From contig OY855906.1 in assembly GCA_963693305.1 (NCBI GenBank), forward strand, positions 22,535,789 to 22,599,788: 64,000 nt of DNA. Direction: 5' to 3'. Under the pieces are notes generated by a model, which was not told where the DNA came from, did not search any database, and saw only the letters and a list, made by a program, of their open reading frames with translations. A program made the position numbers and the translations under genes. The stretch's first letter is position 1. Each line of letters opens with the position of its first letter. Below are positions 1-10,569 of this stretch, one piece after another. Origin of the DNA: Meandrina meandrites (taxonomy: Eukaryota; Cnidaria; Anthozoa; Scleractinia; Meandrinidae).

Positions 1-237
1 AATCCCGAGACATGCGCGAATTTGGCGATAGCTCGCTTGGACTGCAGCTTGTACGTGTATGGTGCAAAATCTAGACGGTATCTACATGCAAGCAGTGAAA
101 GATTGTATTTTTTTTAAAGTTTGATTTATTTTTGTTTCCTCCATAACAACCTATTCTGTGACTGTGTTTATTGCGTTAAAGTCAGCTCTCGATATTAAGA
201 ACTTATGAATAACACTAAGTACCTATTTATTTATTTA

Positions 238-280
238 TCTCCAGGGAAAGGACCCTGGGGTCGGCTGGTCACGTGATCTG
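238..280 (+). repeat. Left arm of an inverted repeat pair (partner 1938-1980)
   Basis: This 43 bp stretch (core AAAGGACCCTGG, then GGCTGGTCACGTGATC) reappears in reverse complement at 1938-1980 with only a handful of mismatches. The two may be terminal repeats of one 1.74 kb element or two copies of one dispersed repeat in opposite orientation. No transposase is visible between them and I did not identify a target-site duplication. The rest of 1-1170 holds no gene I can support; the short open frames there have no recognisable content. Confidence 0.6.
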
Positions 281-1179
281 CTAGATTTTAGCAGATTCCA
301 GAGAAATGATTTAAGGGAGGGGTGGGAAAGGTAAAAATTGTCTTCACTTAGCTGAAGTACTGAGTCCGGTAGGGAGTTGGGTAGGGAGTGGAAATTGTAA
401 CATTAAAATTGACATCGCTTGAGTGCGGGATGATTTCGGTGAGTCTTATAACGAGAATGTCGACTCGGAATTTTCAAGCGACTCCAAAAAAGAATTCTGA
501 GGTATCTATCCCGGCTACTCCAAAAAAGATTTTTAAAGCATCAGTCCCGGCCGATTTTAGTACATTGCAGGCTGTGCAAAGCAGTTGGGGACATGACATA
601 GTCAAAAAAACCTTTTTTCACGGGAAAATCGACCACTGCTGGCTGCCGCATCGATGCCGCAGAAGATATCTTTGTCGGGTCAAACTTTGATACAAGATAA
701 ATATATAGATTTAAGATAAATATATAGATTGTTTAATTATTTGCTTGAGTTTACAATGTTTCTTAACTAGTGGCTACAGTTTTTATAAGCGTATACGGTT
801 GCCCATATAGGTGCAAGATAAATTTAAAACTGAACATCTTACGGCAGATTTGCTCACAAGAAAATGAAATATCTCCAGGCACAACAAAATATACTTACGG
901 CAATAGAAGTTTCTTTTTGACACATACCTTACTTTTCTGGCCTGTACTGAACTGGCTCTCATTAATAAAACTTTTCTCCGCTAATATCTTGTCGTGTGCT
1001 TGATGAAGGCGAAGAAATTAGTTTTGATTTTACTTCAAAACAGACCGGCGTAAGTTAATTTTAGTCAAGTCTTTCTGTTTGCCGTCGCTTCGAAAAACTA
1101 CACCTGTATAAACTGTAGGAGTTTCTTTTAAGAAAATTCACGGCTTAAACGGAAGCCAGAATAGAACGGTGGCCCACAA

Positions 1180-1612
1180 CTCTCACAGCAACAGCGAATC
1201 TCGCCGGGAAACAAAAAAAAACACACTACACACAAAATCAACTCACAGCAAAATAAAAACAAAACTTATGGCAAAACAGCTCCTCGCGGCTAAAAAATCA
1301 GTGAACTTATACCGCAACAAAGAAACTCACGGCAAAACTTAACTCATGACAAAGCAAACACAAGTCACGGCAAAACCAAACGAACACACGGCACAACGAC
1401 GGAAGTCACAGCAAAATAAACTCAACTCACGGCAAATGACAAACTCAAGTCAAGAAAAAACAATGTCAACTCGCTGCCAAACAAAATGAACACAACAAAG
1501 ATTGAAAGAAACTCACAGCAAAACAAACTGAGGTCACGGAAAAAACGAAACGAACTCCTTGCACAACAACAATACTCACGGCAAAAAAAATCAACTCAAG
1601 GTAAAACAAACT
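1180..1612 (+). repeat. Degenerate ~20 bp minisatellite
   Basis: About twenty imperfect copies of a unit close to AACTCACGGCAAAACAAAC follow one another with variable spacing. The plus strand is strongly A/C-rich. It lies just downstream, on the minus strand, of the RecQ-like exon and would therefore be inside the first intron of that gene if the gene is real. Confidence 0.75.
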
Positions 1613-1638
1613 CATTGACCTGCTATCCCTCTCGGACA

Positions 1639-1819
1639 ACATTCGAGGCAAAACCTGGAAGAACAAGGATTTCCCGTACCCTGTTGAAAGCAATGCCACC
1701 AAGTCTTTTTTTAGAAACAAACTCTCCAAGCAAATAACTTGTTTAACCTTCAGGATAATGCTGTTATAGCCAGTCGAAATGAGCGCGGATTGAACACAGC
1801 TTAGAAATTCAAGCGCCAT
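1639..1819 (-). CDS. RecQ-like helicase, first exon (partial)
   Basis: The minus strand encodes about 60 residues beginning at the ATG whose complement is at 1817-1819. The peptide resembles the start of RecQ/Bloom-type DEAH helicases: an LKxKQ-like motif 0 region (LKVKQVICLESL) followed by a Walker A/motif I (LLSTGYGKSLFFQ), where the family normally has LPTGYGKSL. The frame then reaches a possible splice donor (AGCAG followed by GTCAATG) at about 1638, and the family resemblance stops there, which fits a first exon. The remaining helicase motifs are not seen downstream; the following sequence is minisatellite, inverted repeat and other DNA. RecQ-like fragments are common in anthozoan genomes, so this may be a real exon whose remaining exons lie outside the window or a pseudogene fragment. 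The start codon sits in AAAATGGCGC, which resembles a YY1-type promoter element. Confidence 0.5.
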
Positions 1820-1937
1820 TTTGAAAATCCCGCTCTACATTTATCTGTCCCCTAGACCTCCCCTAGATAGTATGTGTTGTACTGTCGACAAAATTTGTCG
1901 AGGAGCAGCCCTCCCTGCGGTTTTGGTTTGCCACCCT

Positions 1938-1980
1938 GATCACGTGACCAGCCGCAACCAGGGTCCTTTCTCTGGAGACC
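1938..1980 (-). repeat. Right arm of the inverted repeat pair (partner 238-280)
   Basis: Reverse complement of 238-280 with a few mismatches, carrying the same GATCACGTGACCAGCC and AGGGTCCTTT blocks. It abuts the purine-rich repeat that starts near 1984. Confidence 0.6.
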
Positions 1981-1983
1981 TGG

Positions 1984-2350
1984 GAAACGAGGTTGGAGAA
2001 AAAATTGGGAAAACGTCAGAAAAATCGAACGGAAAATAGTCGAGAAACTGACGGGAAACGGTCGAGAGGGAATTCGCAAAAACTTCGAGAAAAACTCCGG
2101 AAAACCTTGGAGAAAAACTCGAAAAATAATCGAAAATAATCGAGAAAAACGTCAGGTAAAGAGTCGGAAAAAATTTAGGAAAAAAGATTTCTCGCCTTTT
2201 CTCCTGTTTTTTTTCTCCCCTTTAATCTCCAATTTTTTTTCCCGACTTTCTTCCGGAATTTTTTTTATCAAATTTTTAACCCGACATTTTCCTTGAATTT
2301 TTTCGCGACTATTTTCCATCTTTTTTGTCGGCTTTCCTCCGACATTTTTA
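1984..2350. repeat. Purine-rich then pyrimidine-rich dispersed repeat, copy 1
   Basis: The first half is dominated by GAAAAA and TCGAGAAAAAC-like words and the second half by TTTTTCTCC and CCGACTTTTT-like words, so the two halves are roughly inverted. The same word order (TAATCGAAAATAATCGAGAA, then CTCGNCTTTTCTC, then AACCCGACATT) occurs in the copy at 54057-54890, showing a real repeat family rather than chance low complexity. Short open frames here are artefacts of composition. Confidence 0.65.
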
Positions 2351-2356
2351 CCGACT

Positions 2357-2490
2357 AATGAAGATGATCTTTTTCAACAATGACACGAGCATGGGACAAA
2401 GAAAAAATTCTGAGTCCCTGACGGGAATCGAACCCATGGCCTCCCAGATACCGGTTGGGAGCTCTAACCAACTGAGCTACGAGAGACTCG
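2357..2490 (-). repeat. tRNA-derived SINE (copy with A and B boxes)
   Basis: On the minus strand the sequence reads TAGCTCAGTTGGTTAGAGC (RNA polymerase III A box) and GGTTCGATTCC (B box), spaced as in a tRNA, followed by a body ending in TTTTTTCTTTGTCCC. The anticodon arm has a 9-nucleotide loop rather than 7, and I could not pair an orthodox acceptor stem, so I read it as a SINE head and not as a functional tRNA gene. A 5'-truncated second copy lies at 2619-2703 in the same orientation. Confidence 0.75.
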
Positions 2491-2618
2491 TAGTGAGCTT
2501 GGCCATTTACTAGGTTGATATGTGACACGCGTCCTGCATACTGCTAGGATCAGCAATGTCGAAATCATCAATGGTGTAGTAAATAATAAAGATGGTAGAT
2601 TTAAGCTCGGTGATAAAT

Positions 2619-2703
2619 AATGAAAATGATCTTTTTCAACAATGCCATGAGCAAGGGACAAAGAAAAAATTCTGAGTCCCCGACGGGAATCGAACCCATG
2701 GCC
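2619..2703 (-). repeat. tRNA-derived SINE, 5'-truncated copy
   Basis: Direct repeat of 2357-2441 with a few substitutions. It keeps the B box and body but loses the A box and anticodon arm, as 5' truncation during target-primed reverse transcription would produce. The flanking DNA differs from copy 1. Confidence 0.75.
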
Positions 2704-4105
2704 AAAGCACTGCACTGGACTACGTGTTTACAATTATCAAACGTCGACCAAAGTAACAGTTTATCGTAGTTCAATGGAAGATTCACAGAACAAGCTGCAC
2801 AGCCCGTAAGACGTGGGGCTCCACATACTACGTTAATAAAGTAATGACTGTCAATCATCTTTACAAAACAACATATTTTATTGTAGGAGGGGCATGAGTT
2901 TTTTACTCGGCTCTATCAAACTCTAAAATATGAAATCATATGACCTATTTAGAACTATTATTTTTAACTGTCTTGGGAAATCTTATTTTGACATTATGGA
3001 AGCAATAGGTCCCGAAAAATAAGATGTGCTGCTGTTAATATTATCGTTGTTGTTGTTTTTTGTTGCTTTATAACTACAAGCGAAACTATTGATGTTATGA
3101 ACGACGACATATTTCGTATCAGGCGAACTCGTAATAGTGTTGCAATGTTAGCGCTATTTGTGCGTGTATGAGTCAAACGATAAGTATCACGTGATCCACA
3201 GCCACTGATCAAGGATACATGTTTTGTTAAAATTAGCGGCACTTATGATCAGCTTTAAGATGATTGCAAAAGCTATAGCAAAAGGCCCTTTGACGCAAGA
3301 AATACTAAAATACACTCGCTGCCTTTTTTCACAAAACCTGATTCAGTGTCCCTGGCTATTTCTTATTTTTATTTTTCCATCCACTGACAATATTGGAATC
3401 AAGTTGTTCCTCCGCAACCCACGACGGCCGCCATTCTACCACGTACGCGTTCTTGTGCTGCAAACAAAAAAAAAGAATAACTAATTAGGCATGCTAACTC
3501 AGTGACCAAAGGAACATGCAAACTAACAAAGAGCTAAAAATAGCATCTATTCATGATAAAATAAAAAAAATCAAAATAAAAAAATCAAACTTAAAAATCA
3601 ATAATCAAAAACCATAATTTAAATTATTCATTTTCTTCAAATAATCGCAAAGGTAAACTACCCTGTTGAAGGCGTTCGGCTTGTTGAGGGGCAGCGCGAA
3701 AAAGAGCGAGTGAAAAATGAGGTGGTGGCTTATGATAAACCATATTGGGAACTGGATAGCGCTGATTCAACAAAATTACAGGAAAGGGAGTTTTCCTTCC
3801 CGAAAAGAAAACTAACTACAAACACAAACCTAGAAATGAAACCTAAAAAGATGACCCCAAAGAAATATGACTGATTTTCATCACATCTAATTTTCTTTCA
3901 TTTTCACCTACCACTAGCATTTCCTCTTCTCAATAAGAAAGTCCTTCAATCGCATTTTTTGCAACCGAGGCATTGAAACAGTTTTGTTCCTTTCTTCTCT
4001 CTTTTAATTCCTCCATTGGCCAAGTTGAGTATTTTGGCTCAAACGCATCGCCTGAAGAACACAATAGCAAATGAGGAATTAAATTCCACTGTACATGTAT
4101 AACAA
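2704..4105. other. Region without a supportable gene
   Basis: AT-rich sequence with short open frames on both strands but no recognisable domain, splice pattern or repeat. Confidence 0.5.
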
Positions 4106-4440
4106 ACAATGACTTCCTATTCAGTGTTTGATTTTTAATCACATTAATTGCTTGTTTATTTAGTGTCTAAATTAGGGACTGTGCAATAATTATCAGTTTG
4201 CCGGGGGGAGGGGGGAGGGGGAGGGTTTAATAAAAAAGTGCAACAAGACCAAAAGTTTACTTAGCTCCATCCCCTGGACAGAAGCGAAAACTTTTCCTCA
4301 CTTGTTAAAACTAAGTACTAATTAACCAACACCCCCTACCCCGTCCTCCCACATGGCTCCTTATTAAATATATGGTAAGGGCTGTTCATATTTTAAGGGG
4401 GGGGGGGGGGGTGGCGGTGGAATTTTATAGGTAGTCTCTG
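4106..4440. repeat. Dispersed G-tract repeat, copy 1
   Basis: The order of blocks (CCTATTCAGTGTTT, TTTTTAATCACATTAATTG, GGGACTGTGCAATAATTATC, a G-rich stretch, then GCAACAAG and TTTACTTAGC) recurs at 47176-47460. A run of 15 G occupies 4397-4411. The family is non-coding and resembles a MITE, but termini and target duplications could not be fixed. Confidence 0.7.
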
Positions 4441-5595
4441 CAATATCTAACGACCCATTTGCATTTGCAGTTTGGCGATAACCATAGTCACAACCATAGC
4501 CACTTCGTCTGCATGTTTGTGCAGTGATTACTTGTTTTTATTGATGGGAGTGTATTGATAGTTGGTGTGGTTGAGTGTGGGCATGCTTTCCAGAAATATT
4601 TAGATTTTTCATACCTTCAGAAGCACTATTTTTGGTATTCTCATAGACTTTTCTATTGATGCTATAGCAATTGCACTGATTAACTGTTTTTACTGATGGG
4701 GCTTGTTTCTTGTTTGTGTGAGCTTTATTTGCAGCCAAATAGTTTGTGGGTTTGAGTTGATTAGATTCCAGATTAAATTAGATTCCAGATATGGTTAGAT
4801 TCCCCAGGGGGGCCCAGGGGCATGGTCCCCGAGGAAAATTTTTTGTTGGGCATTCTGGTAAAATTTTTGCACTATTATATATACAGTCATTACAACACTC
4901 CAGTGTAATTATTTTGAGTGAACCCCCCCCCCCCCCCCCCCTTACAGACCATAACTTTTTGCATGGTCACGCCCCAAATCCTACCAGCTCACCCCCTCAA
5001 CCTCATAAAAAGTGAATGAAGTTTTATTTAAAAAGTAGGTTTATGTAGCCCTGACATATTTTGATATTGATCAGACTTATAAATGGATACTCCAAGCACT
5101 GCTAAGGCTGCTATTGAAAGTTGGCATTGTTAGGATCTTAAGGATTATAGTGTACATGTGCTCACACTGTAGTTTAATGTAGAAAAATGTCCCCATATCA
5201 GAATATGAACCCTGCAACATTTAATTGAGAAAAGAACTGCATATACCTGGATAGAAGCATCTCTAGAAAATCCAGACAAAACTGCTCTTTTTTTTTAAGT
5301 TGTGTTGGTCCCAGGCCAGCAATATTAACAAGTGCCTAAAAACAAATGTACGAAAGAAAGGAAAACACACCAGTTATTTTACAGTAATTGCTGTAGATGT
5401 GAAACCACCTTACCAACATGTACAATTTTTTTAAATGAGACTTATTACATACACCATGAAAGTAAATATATATACCCTAGTCACTTGGTATTCTTCTCAT
5501 AATAATAATAACAATAATAATAGTAATAATAATAATAATAATAATAATATTTAGAAAGTGGTACTGTTATTAGATTCCATATTTAATACATGTAT
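4441..5595. other. Gene-free stretch with C tract and AAT microsatellite
   Basis: Contains a 19-base C tract at 4923-4941 and an imperfect (AAT)n microsatellite at 5500-5550. No coding sequence is supported. Confidence 0.6.
5500..5550. repeat. (AAT)n microsatellite
   Basis: About sixteen AAT units with ACA and AGT interruptions. Confidence 0.95.
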
Positions 5596-6235
5596 TTACT
5601 TGCCTTTCCTGGTTTGTAGAAACCAACTATTTTGAGACTGTCTTCCCTTTTGTTGGGTGACACCGTGTCTTTTATCCATTTCTGTTGGGTCAACACCATG
5701 TTGTAATAGCTCACAGACTTCACTGCTACTCAAATTTGACCACAGTGTGCTGATATCATTTGATACAGGTGCATAACCAACAGCTTCCATATTTTTGTTA
5801 AGAATGGGAGGGATACAATCATCCTCATCATACTGCCACATAGGGCCCCGATTCAAGGCAATCCACTTGTGACCAAAATGTGCCATTATAGTTTCTTGGC
5901 AGACTTGATAATAGTCTTCTATTTCCAGTTTTACAGCCGACTCTGCATGGAAGAACCGTAGGTTGTAATCAATTAATCCAATGGGCATTTGATCAAGTTT
6001 AAGCTTATGCTCAGATAAGATCTTTGATAAAATGTACAACAAATTCTTCTTCCCATAACAATTCTTCCCATATCACTGTCTCAATAATGTCACCATGAAT
6101 AAATGGAGAAAGTTCAATCCATATGTGCTCTAAATGTAGACCTTGAGAAGGTATGCAATTAGCTGCAACTGCATTCACTTGGTCATTGCCATCTTGAACA
6201 TTACCACTAATCTTGTTACAACATCTCTGATACAA
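5596..6235 (-). CDS. Unrecognised coding fragments downstream of the 6.2-7.1 kb model
   Basis: Two overlapping open frames of 74 and 148 codons on the minus strand appear to be one reading sequence broken by a frame change near 6030-6045. The downstream part has balanced amino-acid composition with many Trp, His and acidic residues (for example HFGHKWIALNRGPMWQ), which is more gene-like than the surrounding short frames. They continue the direction of the two-exon model at 6178-7072, so they may be later exons or the decayed end of the same gene. I do not recognise the family, and a transposon origin is possible. Confidence 0.35.
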
Positions 6236-7072
6236 ACATTTCCTTCAACTTGTGTTTGCACAGTTGGTGAATGACCAAAGATTGGTGACAGTGGCTGGTC
6301 CTGCCATTCAGAGCTCTTACATGTAGGTGTCTGTGGGGTGCTGGTTACAGGTAAATCGAAGTAATCCACCCCATAGGCATCTTCAGCATCACATAATGAG
6401 GGATGGGCTTTCTCTAAGTGTTTCGTCACCGGTGTACAGCATGAAGATCCTGCAAAAATTAATAGGGAAAAAAATATATTTACACACTTTCTTGTTGCAC
6501 AGATAAGTTTGGTTATTCAAATGCTGACAGCAAACCATTTATACAAAGTGCCTATGAAGTTGGAGTTTTGAAGCCATTTCATATACAGTGAAATGCAGCA
6601 ACATCTTTGGGCTCATCTACTTCACTGTTCACTACATGTCATTGTCCAGTAATCTCCTTGGGGGCAATTGTGGATGCTTTTGCAAAGTGCAGCTGAAGAC
6701 TACCATATTTCACATTCCCCCAAAAGAAATAACTTTGAAAGTAAATATATGGCTCTAACCTGTTCGTTTTAGCAAATAAGTTGATTCAGCGATAGCATTT
6801 GGACAGCACTCCCAAAACTTTTCATCTTTGGTATTGGGGCACACATTTGTTGCAGTGCCATCACAGTATAACCCAATGTACTGTATGAGGGCCTTCAATC
6901 TACACCAAATGTTTGGCTTTTCCTCTTCCTTTGAACTTGAAACTGGGTTTCCTCTCCCAGACAGTGTCTCCCTAATGTTCTGTTCTGGACCTTGTGTTAT
7001 CTTTGGCATTTTATTTCCTGGCTTTCCAGGGGTATGCCAAGAGCCAGGTCTATGCCCAATTTTTCTATTCAT
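6178..7072 (-). CDS. Possible two-exon gene, unknown product
   Basis: Exon A runs from an ATG at 7072 to 6760 and ends in CGAACAG before a GT donor. Exon B starts at 6449 after a strong acceptor (a T-rich tract ending in TTTTTGCAG) and stays open to about 6178; the 310 bp intron joins the two in frame through a split glycine codon. Exon A has a conserved-looking basic N-terminus and then a Cys-rich stretch (IWCRL, LYCDGT, NVCPN, WECCP). The joined peptide continues SSCCTP and KHLEKAHPSL, a C/H arrangement reminiscent of a zinc finger, although I cannot assign a class. The protein is unrecognised. The splice logic is the main support; it could also be a fragment of a captured or domesticated transposon gene. 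Confidence 0.4.
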
Positions 7073-7139
7073 GACAACTGATCGGGAAAAATAAAATTCA
7101 ACTTGAAATGAACAGACTTCAAAATTTAACAATAAAGTT

Positions 7140-7980
7140 TTAACATAAAAGAAAATATTTAATTCTCGATTTTAACCAAAAAGCATGCAGGGAGAGGAAA
7201 TCAAAAAGCAAAAAGCCATTTAAACTATTTTAAAATATTCATTTATGGTCCGCCAAAAACGCTTGAAGCGATTCTAAATTAAATCATGAGAGAATTACAC
7301 ATGAAAACAGATAATAGATTGAAGTACTTTCCAACTCGCCTTTGAGCTGCTATCACATGGCATGAAAAGGTGACAAGCAAACTTCAAGTTCAAAATTCAG
7401 GCAGAAAGAGAGGGGCACACAGGGGCACCCTGAATGCATTAGATTCTTATACTTTTCTTTTATATTTTCTCAGACATTTAAGACATTTTGACGGGTGGAC
7501 TGCGAGAAAAAGATCCCTTTTAGTGGGGTGTTTGGCTAAAGCAGTGATTTTCAACGTCTAATTCTGTCATAAATAATGGCCATTTCATTACATAGTTCAC
7601 TGAAATTGCAAGAAAAAGACTTAAATTTTTGAAATCCAAATATTTGGAAGAGAAAGATGCACAACCAGTAGAGACAAATGGTTTTGCTTACCCCCGAAAT
7701 CACGGCCTGACACGCTCAAGATCCTTCCCATCTTGAATACGTCACAAAATAATGCTTTGCGATCGTAGTGTCCATACGACCTGGCCCAACCTGTTAATAA
7801 TACATAACCATTATCCTGAAAATTGAATCATTAAAAGAAAAATGTAGCCAAAATTACTGATGGACAATATATGCACTAGTTAGCAGATTATCAAAAGTTT
7901 AACAGGATCTGATGGAGGGATTTAATTTGGGCTGTTGGTAAGAATTCAGAAAATTCTAATTTTCCAAGCTAAAAATGAAC
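7140..7980. other. Region without a supportable gene
   Basis: No domain, repeat or splice structure that I can support. Confidence 0.5.
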
Positions 7981-7989
7981 ATCTGCAGT

Positions 7990-8235
7990 GGTACGGTGGC
8001 TTGATGGTCAATGTGGTAGACTGGATTAAGTGGTAATGGTGTCAGCCCAGGCCACAGTAAGGCACTTAACTCCCATAGTCGCAGTCTCCATCTACACAGG
8101 TGTGGAAATGGTTACTAGCAAATACAATGTTGTGGCAACCTTCCTAGCTCCTGGGGATAGTAGAAATACTTAATGCCACCAAAACCTGGATAAGCTCTGG
8201 TTGGATAGGCCACTAGGCTAGAATGCCACTAAGTT
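7990..8235 (+). repeat. Old SINE copy (plus strand)
   Basis: The order of blocks matches the SINE body seen at 13147-13372 and inside the large palindrome: a tRNA-like GGTGGCTTGATGGTCAATG head, CACTTAACTCCCATAG, TCTCCATCTACACAGG, then an AGTAGAAATACTTAATGCC tail. It is considerably diverged. Confidence 0.55.
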
Positions 8236-8276
8236 AGCTTTAATATTTTGTAATTCTTTTGTGTTTTTAACAAAGT

Positions 8277-8335
8277 GATTATTCCACTTACACTTGTTGG
8301 ATACAAGACGGTTACAGCCAATGAGGCACTACCCT
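8277..8335 (+). repeat. Inverted-repeat (MITE-like) arm, left
   Basis: Reads ATTATTCCACTTACAC, then TTGGATACAAGACGG and GCCAATGAGG. The same arm occurs inverted at 9163-9227 and as both arms of the compact foldback at 22334-22448. Confidence 0.6.
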
Positions 8336-9162
8336 AGTCTGAATTTATGTCTCTCTCTGGTCACTTAGGCCCAAGAAGAGATGTCTGAACATAATAATGC
8401 TGCCCAGAGACATCACTTCCTGAAAACCAAGTAGTGATTTTAATTGGTTGATATAAAAATCATTCGCATAATTATGTGTGATTATAAGTAAATTTCAACG
8501 CAGAGTGTAATTTTGAAATGGCTGCAAAGAGTTCACCTTCTGATCAAAAAATCATTTATTAGTTATTATTTTATTATTCTTTCAGTTTTTCTACAGATGT
8601 AGAATCAATATGGAAAGCTGGTAGGTTTTAAATTAGTGGCGGTGACCGCTCGGACATGGAGTATTTTTTCGAATAAAACTTTCTTGTTTTGTTATGTCCA
8701 ACAGGTGATTTCTGATCTCAGTGTCCACGGTCAAGCAGGATATTCTTGTACTGAATTCCTTTTCTTGCTGCCTCTGTAACTGTCTTAATAAATTCATTCA
8801 AGTTAAAGCGAATCAAGTTCTCAAGAGTGTATTTGTTTGCAGCATAAGCTAAAGCTTAGGACATATTATTCTGATCGCTAGTAAAGCAAATCAGATCAGA
8901 TTAAATCAGTGCTTTAAAGAATATAGCATGCAGTTGATTTAAATCTCATGCATTTCATGTGAGTTTACTATTAAAACAATTTTAAATGTGTATTTCTTTA
9001 TTAAAGCGATTTGTCTTTCACAAAGTGATGGCCTTGACAGAAACTTTTCTGCATGAATTAAAGCGAAGTGTAGTGATGTCACTGGATGGCATTAGCAGCT
9101 ATTTTATTTAGACGTCTCTTCTTGAGAGTAAGCGACTAGAGGAAGACATCTGAAATTCAGGC
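8336..9162. other. Region without a supportable gene
   Basis: Lies between the two inverted arms. It has no coding sequence and may be internal or unrelated DNA. Confidence 0.5.
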
Positions 9163-9227
9163 TAGCACTACCCGAGTTGTTGCCTATATTCCATTCCATA
9201 TCCAATGTGCATGAGTGGAATAATTGC
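9163..9227 (-). repeat. Inverted-repeat (MITE-like) arm, right
   Basis: In reverse complement reads ATTATTCCACTCATGC and TTGGATATGGAATGG, matching 8277-8335 in the opposite direction with moderate divergence. Confidence 0.55.
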
Positions 9228-10560
9228 TGAGTATTATTTTCTTGTTTTCTTATGTGTTCCACCCCTTTCTTCATGCATGAGTGTCTGAACAACCTAACTG
9301 AATAAAACGGTTTACCGACCAGCAAACATGTGTGTATAACTGCATGAGTATCTAAACAACCAAACCAAACAGACTAGAGTCTGTAGAAAAGAATTACATC
9401 TTGCTGTTTGACTATGGTTTTGCTTTAAAGTTGTATCTTAGGATCAGGCCGGCTTGACTAACAGAAATAGTTCCAATGCCATGGTGTTATTTAGGATTTT
9501 TACAGTTGACTCTGTCTTTAGCTTCTGCTTTAATTAGTGAGGTTTTAGGATTCAGTTATATTTAATGTAGATATTGTTTTGATTTCAAGTTATGAGAGCA
9601 ATTAACACACTCACTGGGCAAGAATGAGTATTGAAAATATAAAGAAATGTCTGTTTTATGGTAGTTGTCTGGTGTTTGATGATTGAAGTGGCTTAATTAG
9701 AGGCAACCAGCCTTGAACTAGTGATTTTTGTTTAGTATAATTCATTTTTTTGCAGATGGTTTGTTGATGCAAGATGGTCAGTGGTGGACCTCACATATAG
9801 AAATACTTTGACTGTAGTATCCCATAATGGGTGATAGGTATGTTTAGCAGTATCAATTTATTTTTCTGAAGGAGTGCATTTATGTTTATATGCATAGGTA
9901 ATCGCATGGGCCCGAGGGCAATTAGGATTAATTTCATGCGTATTTTCAATGTTTTCACAAAATTAGAGTTGGAAAGTGACAAGGGCAATTTGGAAAACTT
10001 TCAAAAAAAAAGATAGTGAAATTAATACTTAATTGCATGAGGGCACATTGTGATTACTTGTTAATCACATAAAGGGCAAAATTTTGTACAAAAGAAAACA
10101 ATGGAGGTTTGGCCCATGGCATGAACCAGTTGGCAAGAATATTGTCTCCTAGAAAATTGACCACATAAACAATCAGCTTATGTCCAGAAAGGGAAAAGCC
10201 CACAGTAATTCACTCATAGTACATCCTACACAGACAAAACTGAAAATAGTTCATCTTTGTTTTTGAGGCTTGTTTGCTACCATGAAGAAATACTAAATCA
10301 ATGAAAGTCATAAAGAAAGTGTTTGAACAGGCTTTAAACCTGACATTCTCCTTTCCAAGTACCAACAAAATATATGTCCTTTCCAGGCGGATAAAATGGC
10401 CTCTGTTTCTAACAAGGCGAAGTGCTAGCAAAGCTAAACAAAAAATATTATCTTTCAGTCTCAGCCACCATGAATTTCTACATTTCTTTGTGCAGCACGA
10501 GCTGTCCAGACTAAAAGTTTTTTCGTGTCGTGACAAACAAATTTGGATTGAAAAGTCCTC
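9228..10560. other. Region without a supportable gene
   Basis: Overlapping antisense open frames at 10210-10714 show no family resemblance until about 10570, where the LINE begins. Confidence 0.5.
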
Positions 10561-10569
10561 TTCTATTCC

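Noticed and set aside
2411..2490. A functional tRNA gene on the minus strand
   Set aside because: A and B boxes are present, but the anticodon loop has 9 bases, an orthodox acceptor stem could not be paired, and a truncated sister copy shares the downstream body: a SINE.
10210..10560. Overlapping open frames before the LINE
   Set aside because: They overlap on opposite strands, with no family resemblance until about 10570.
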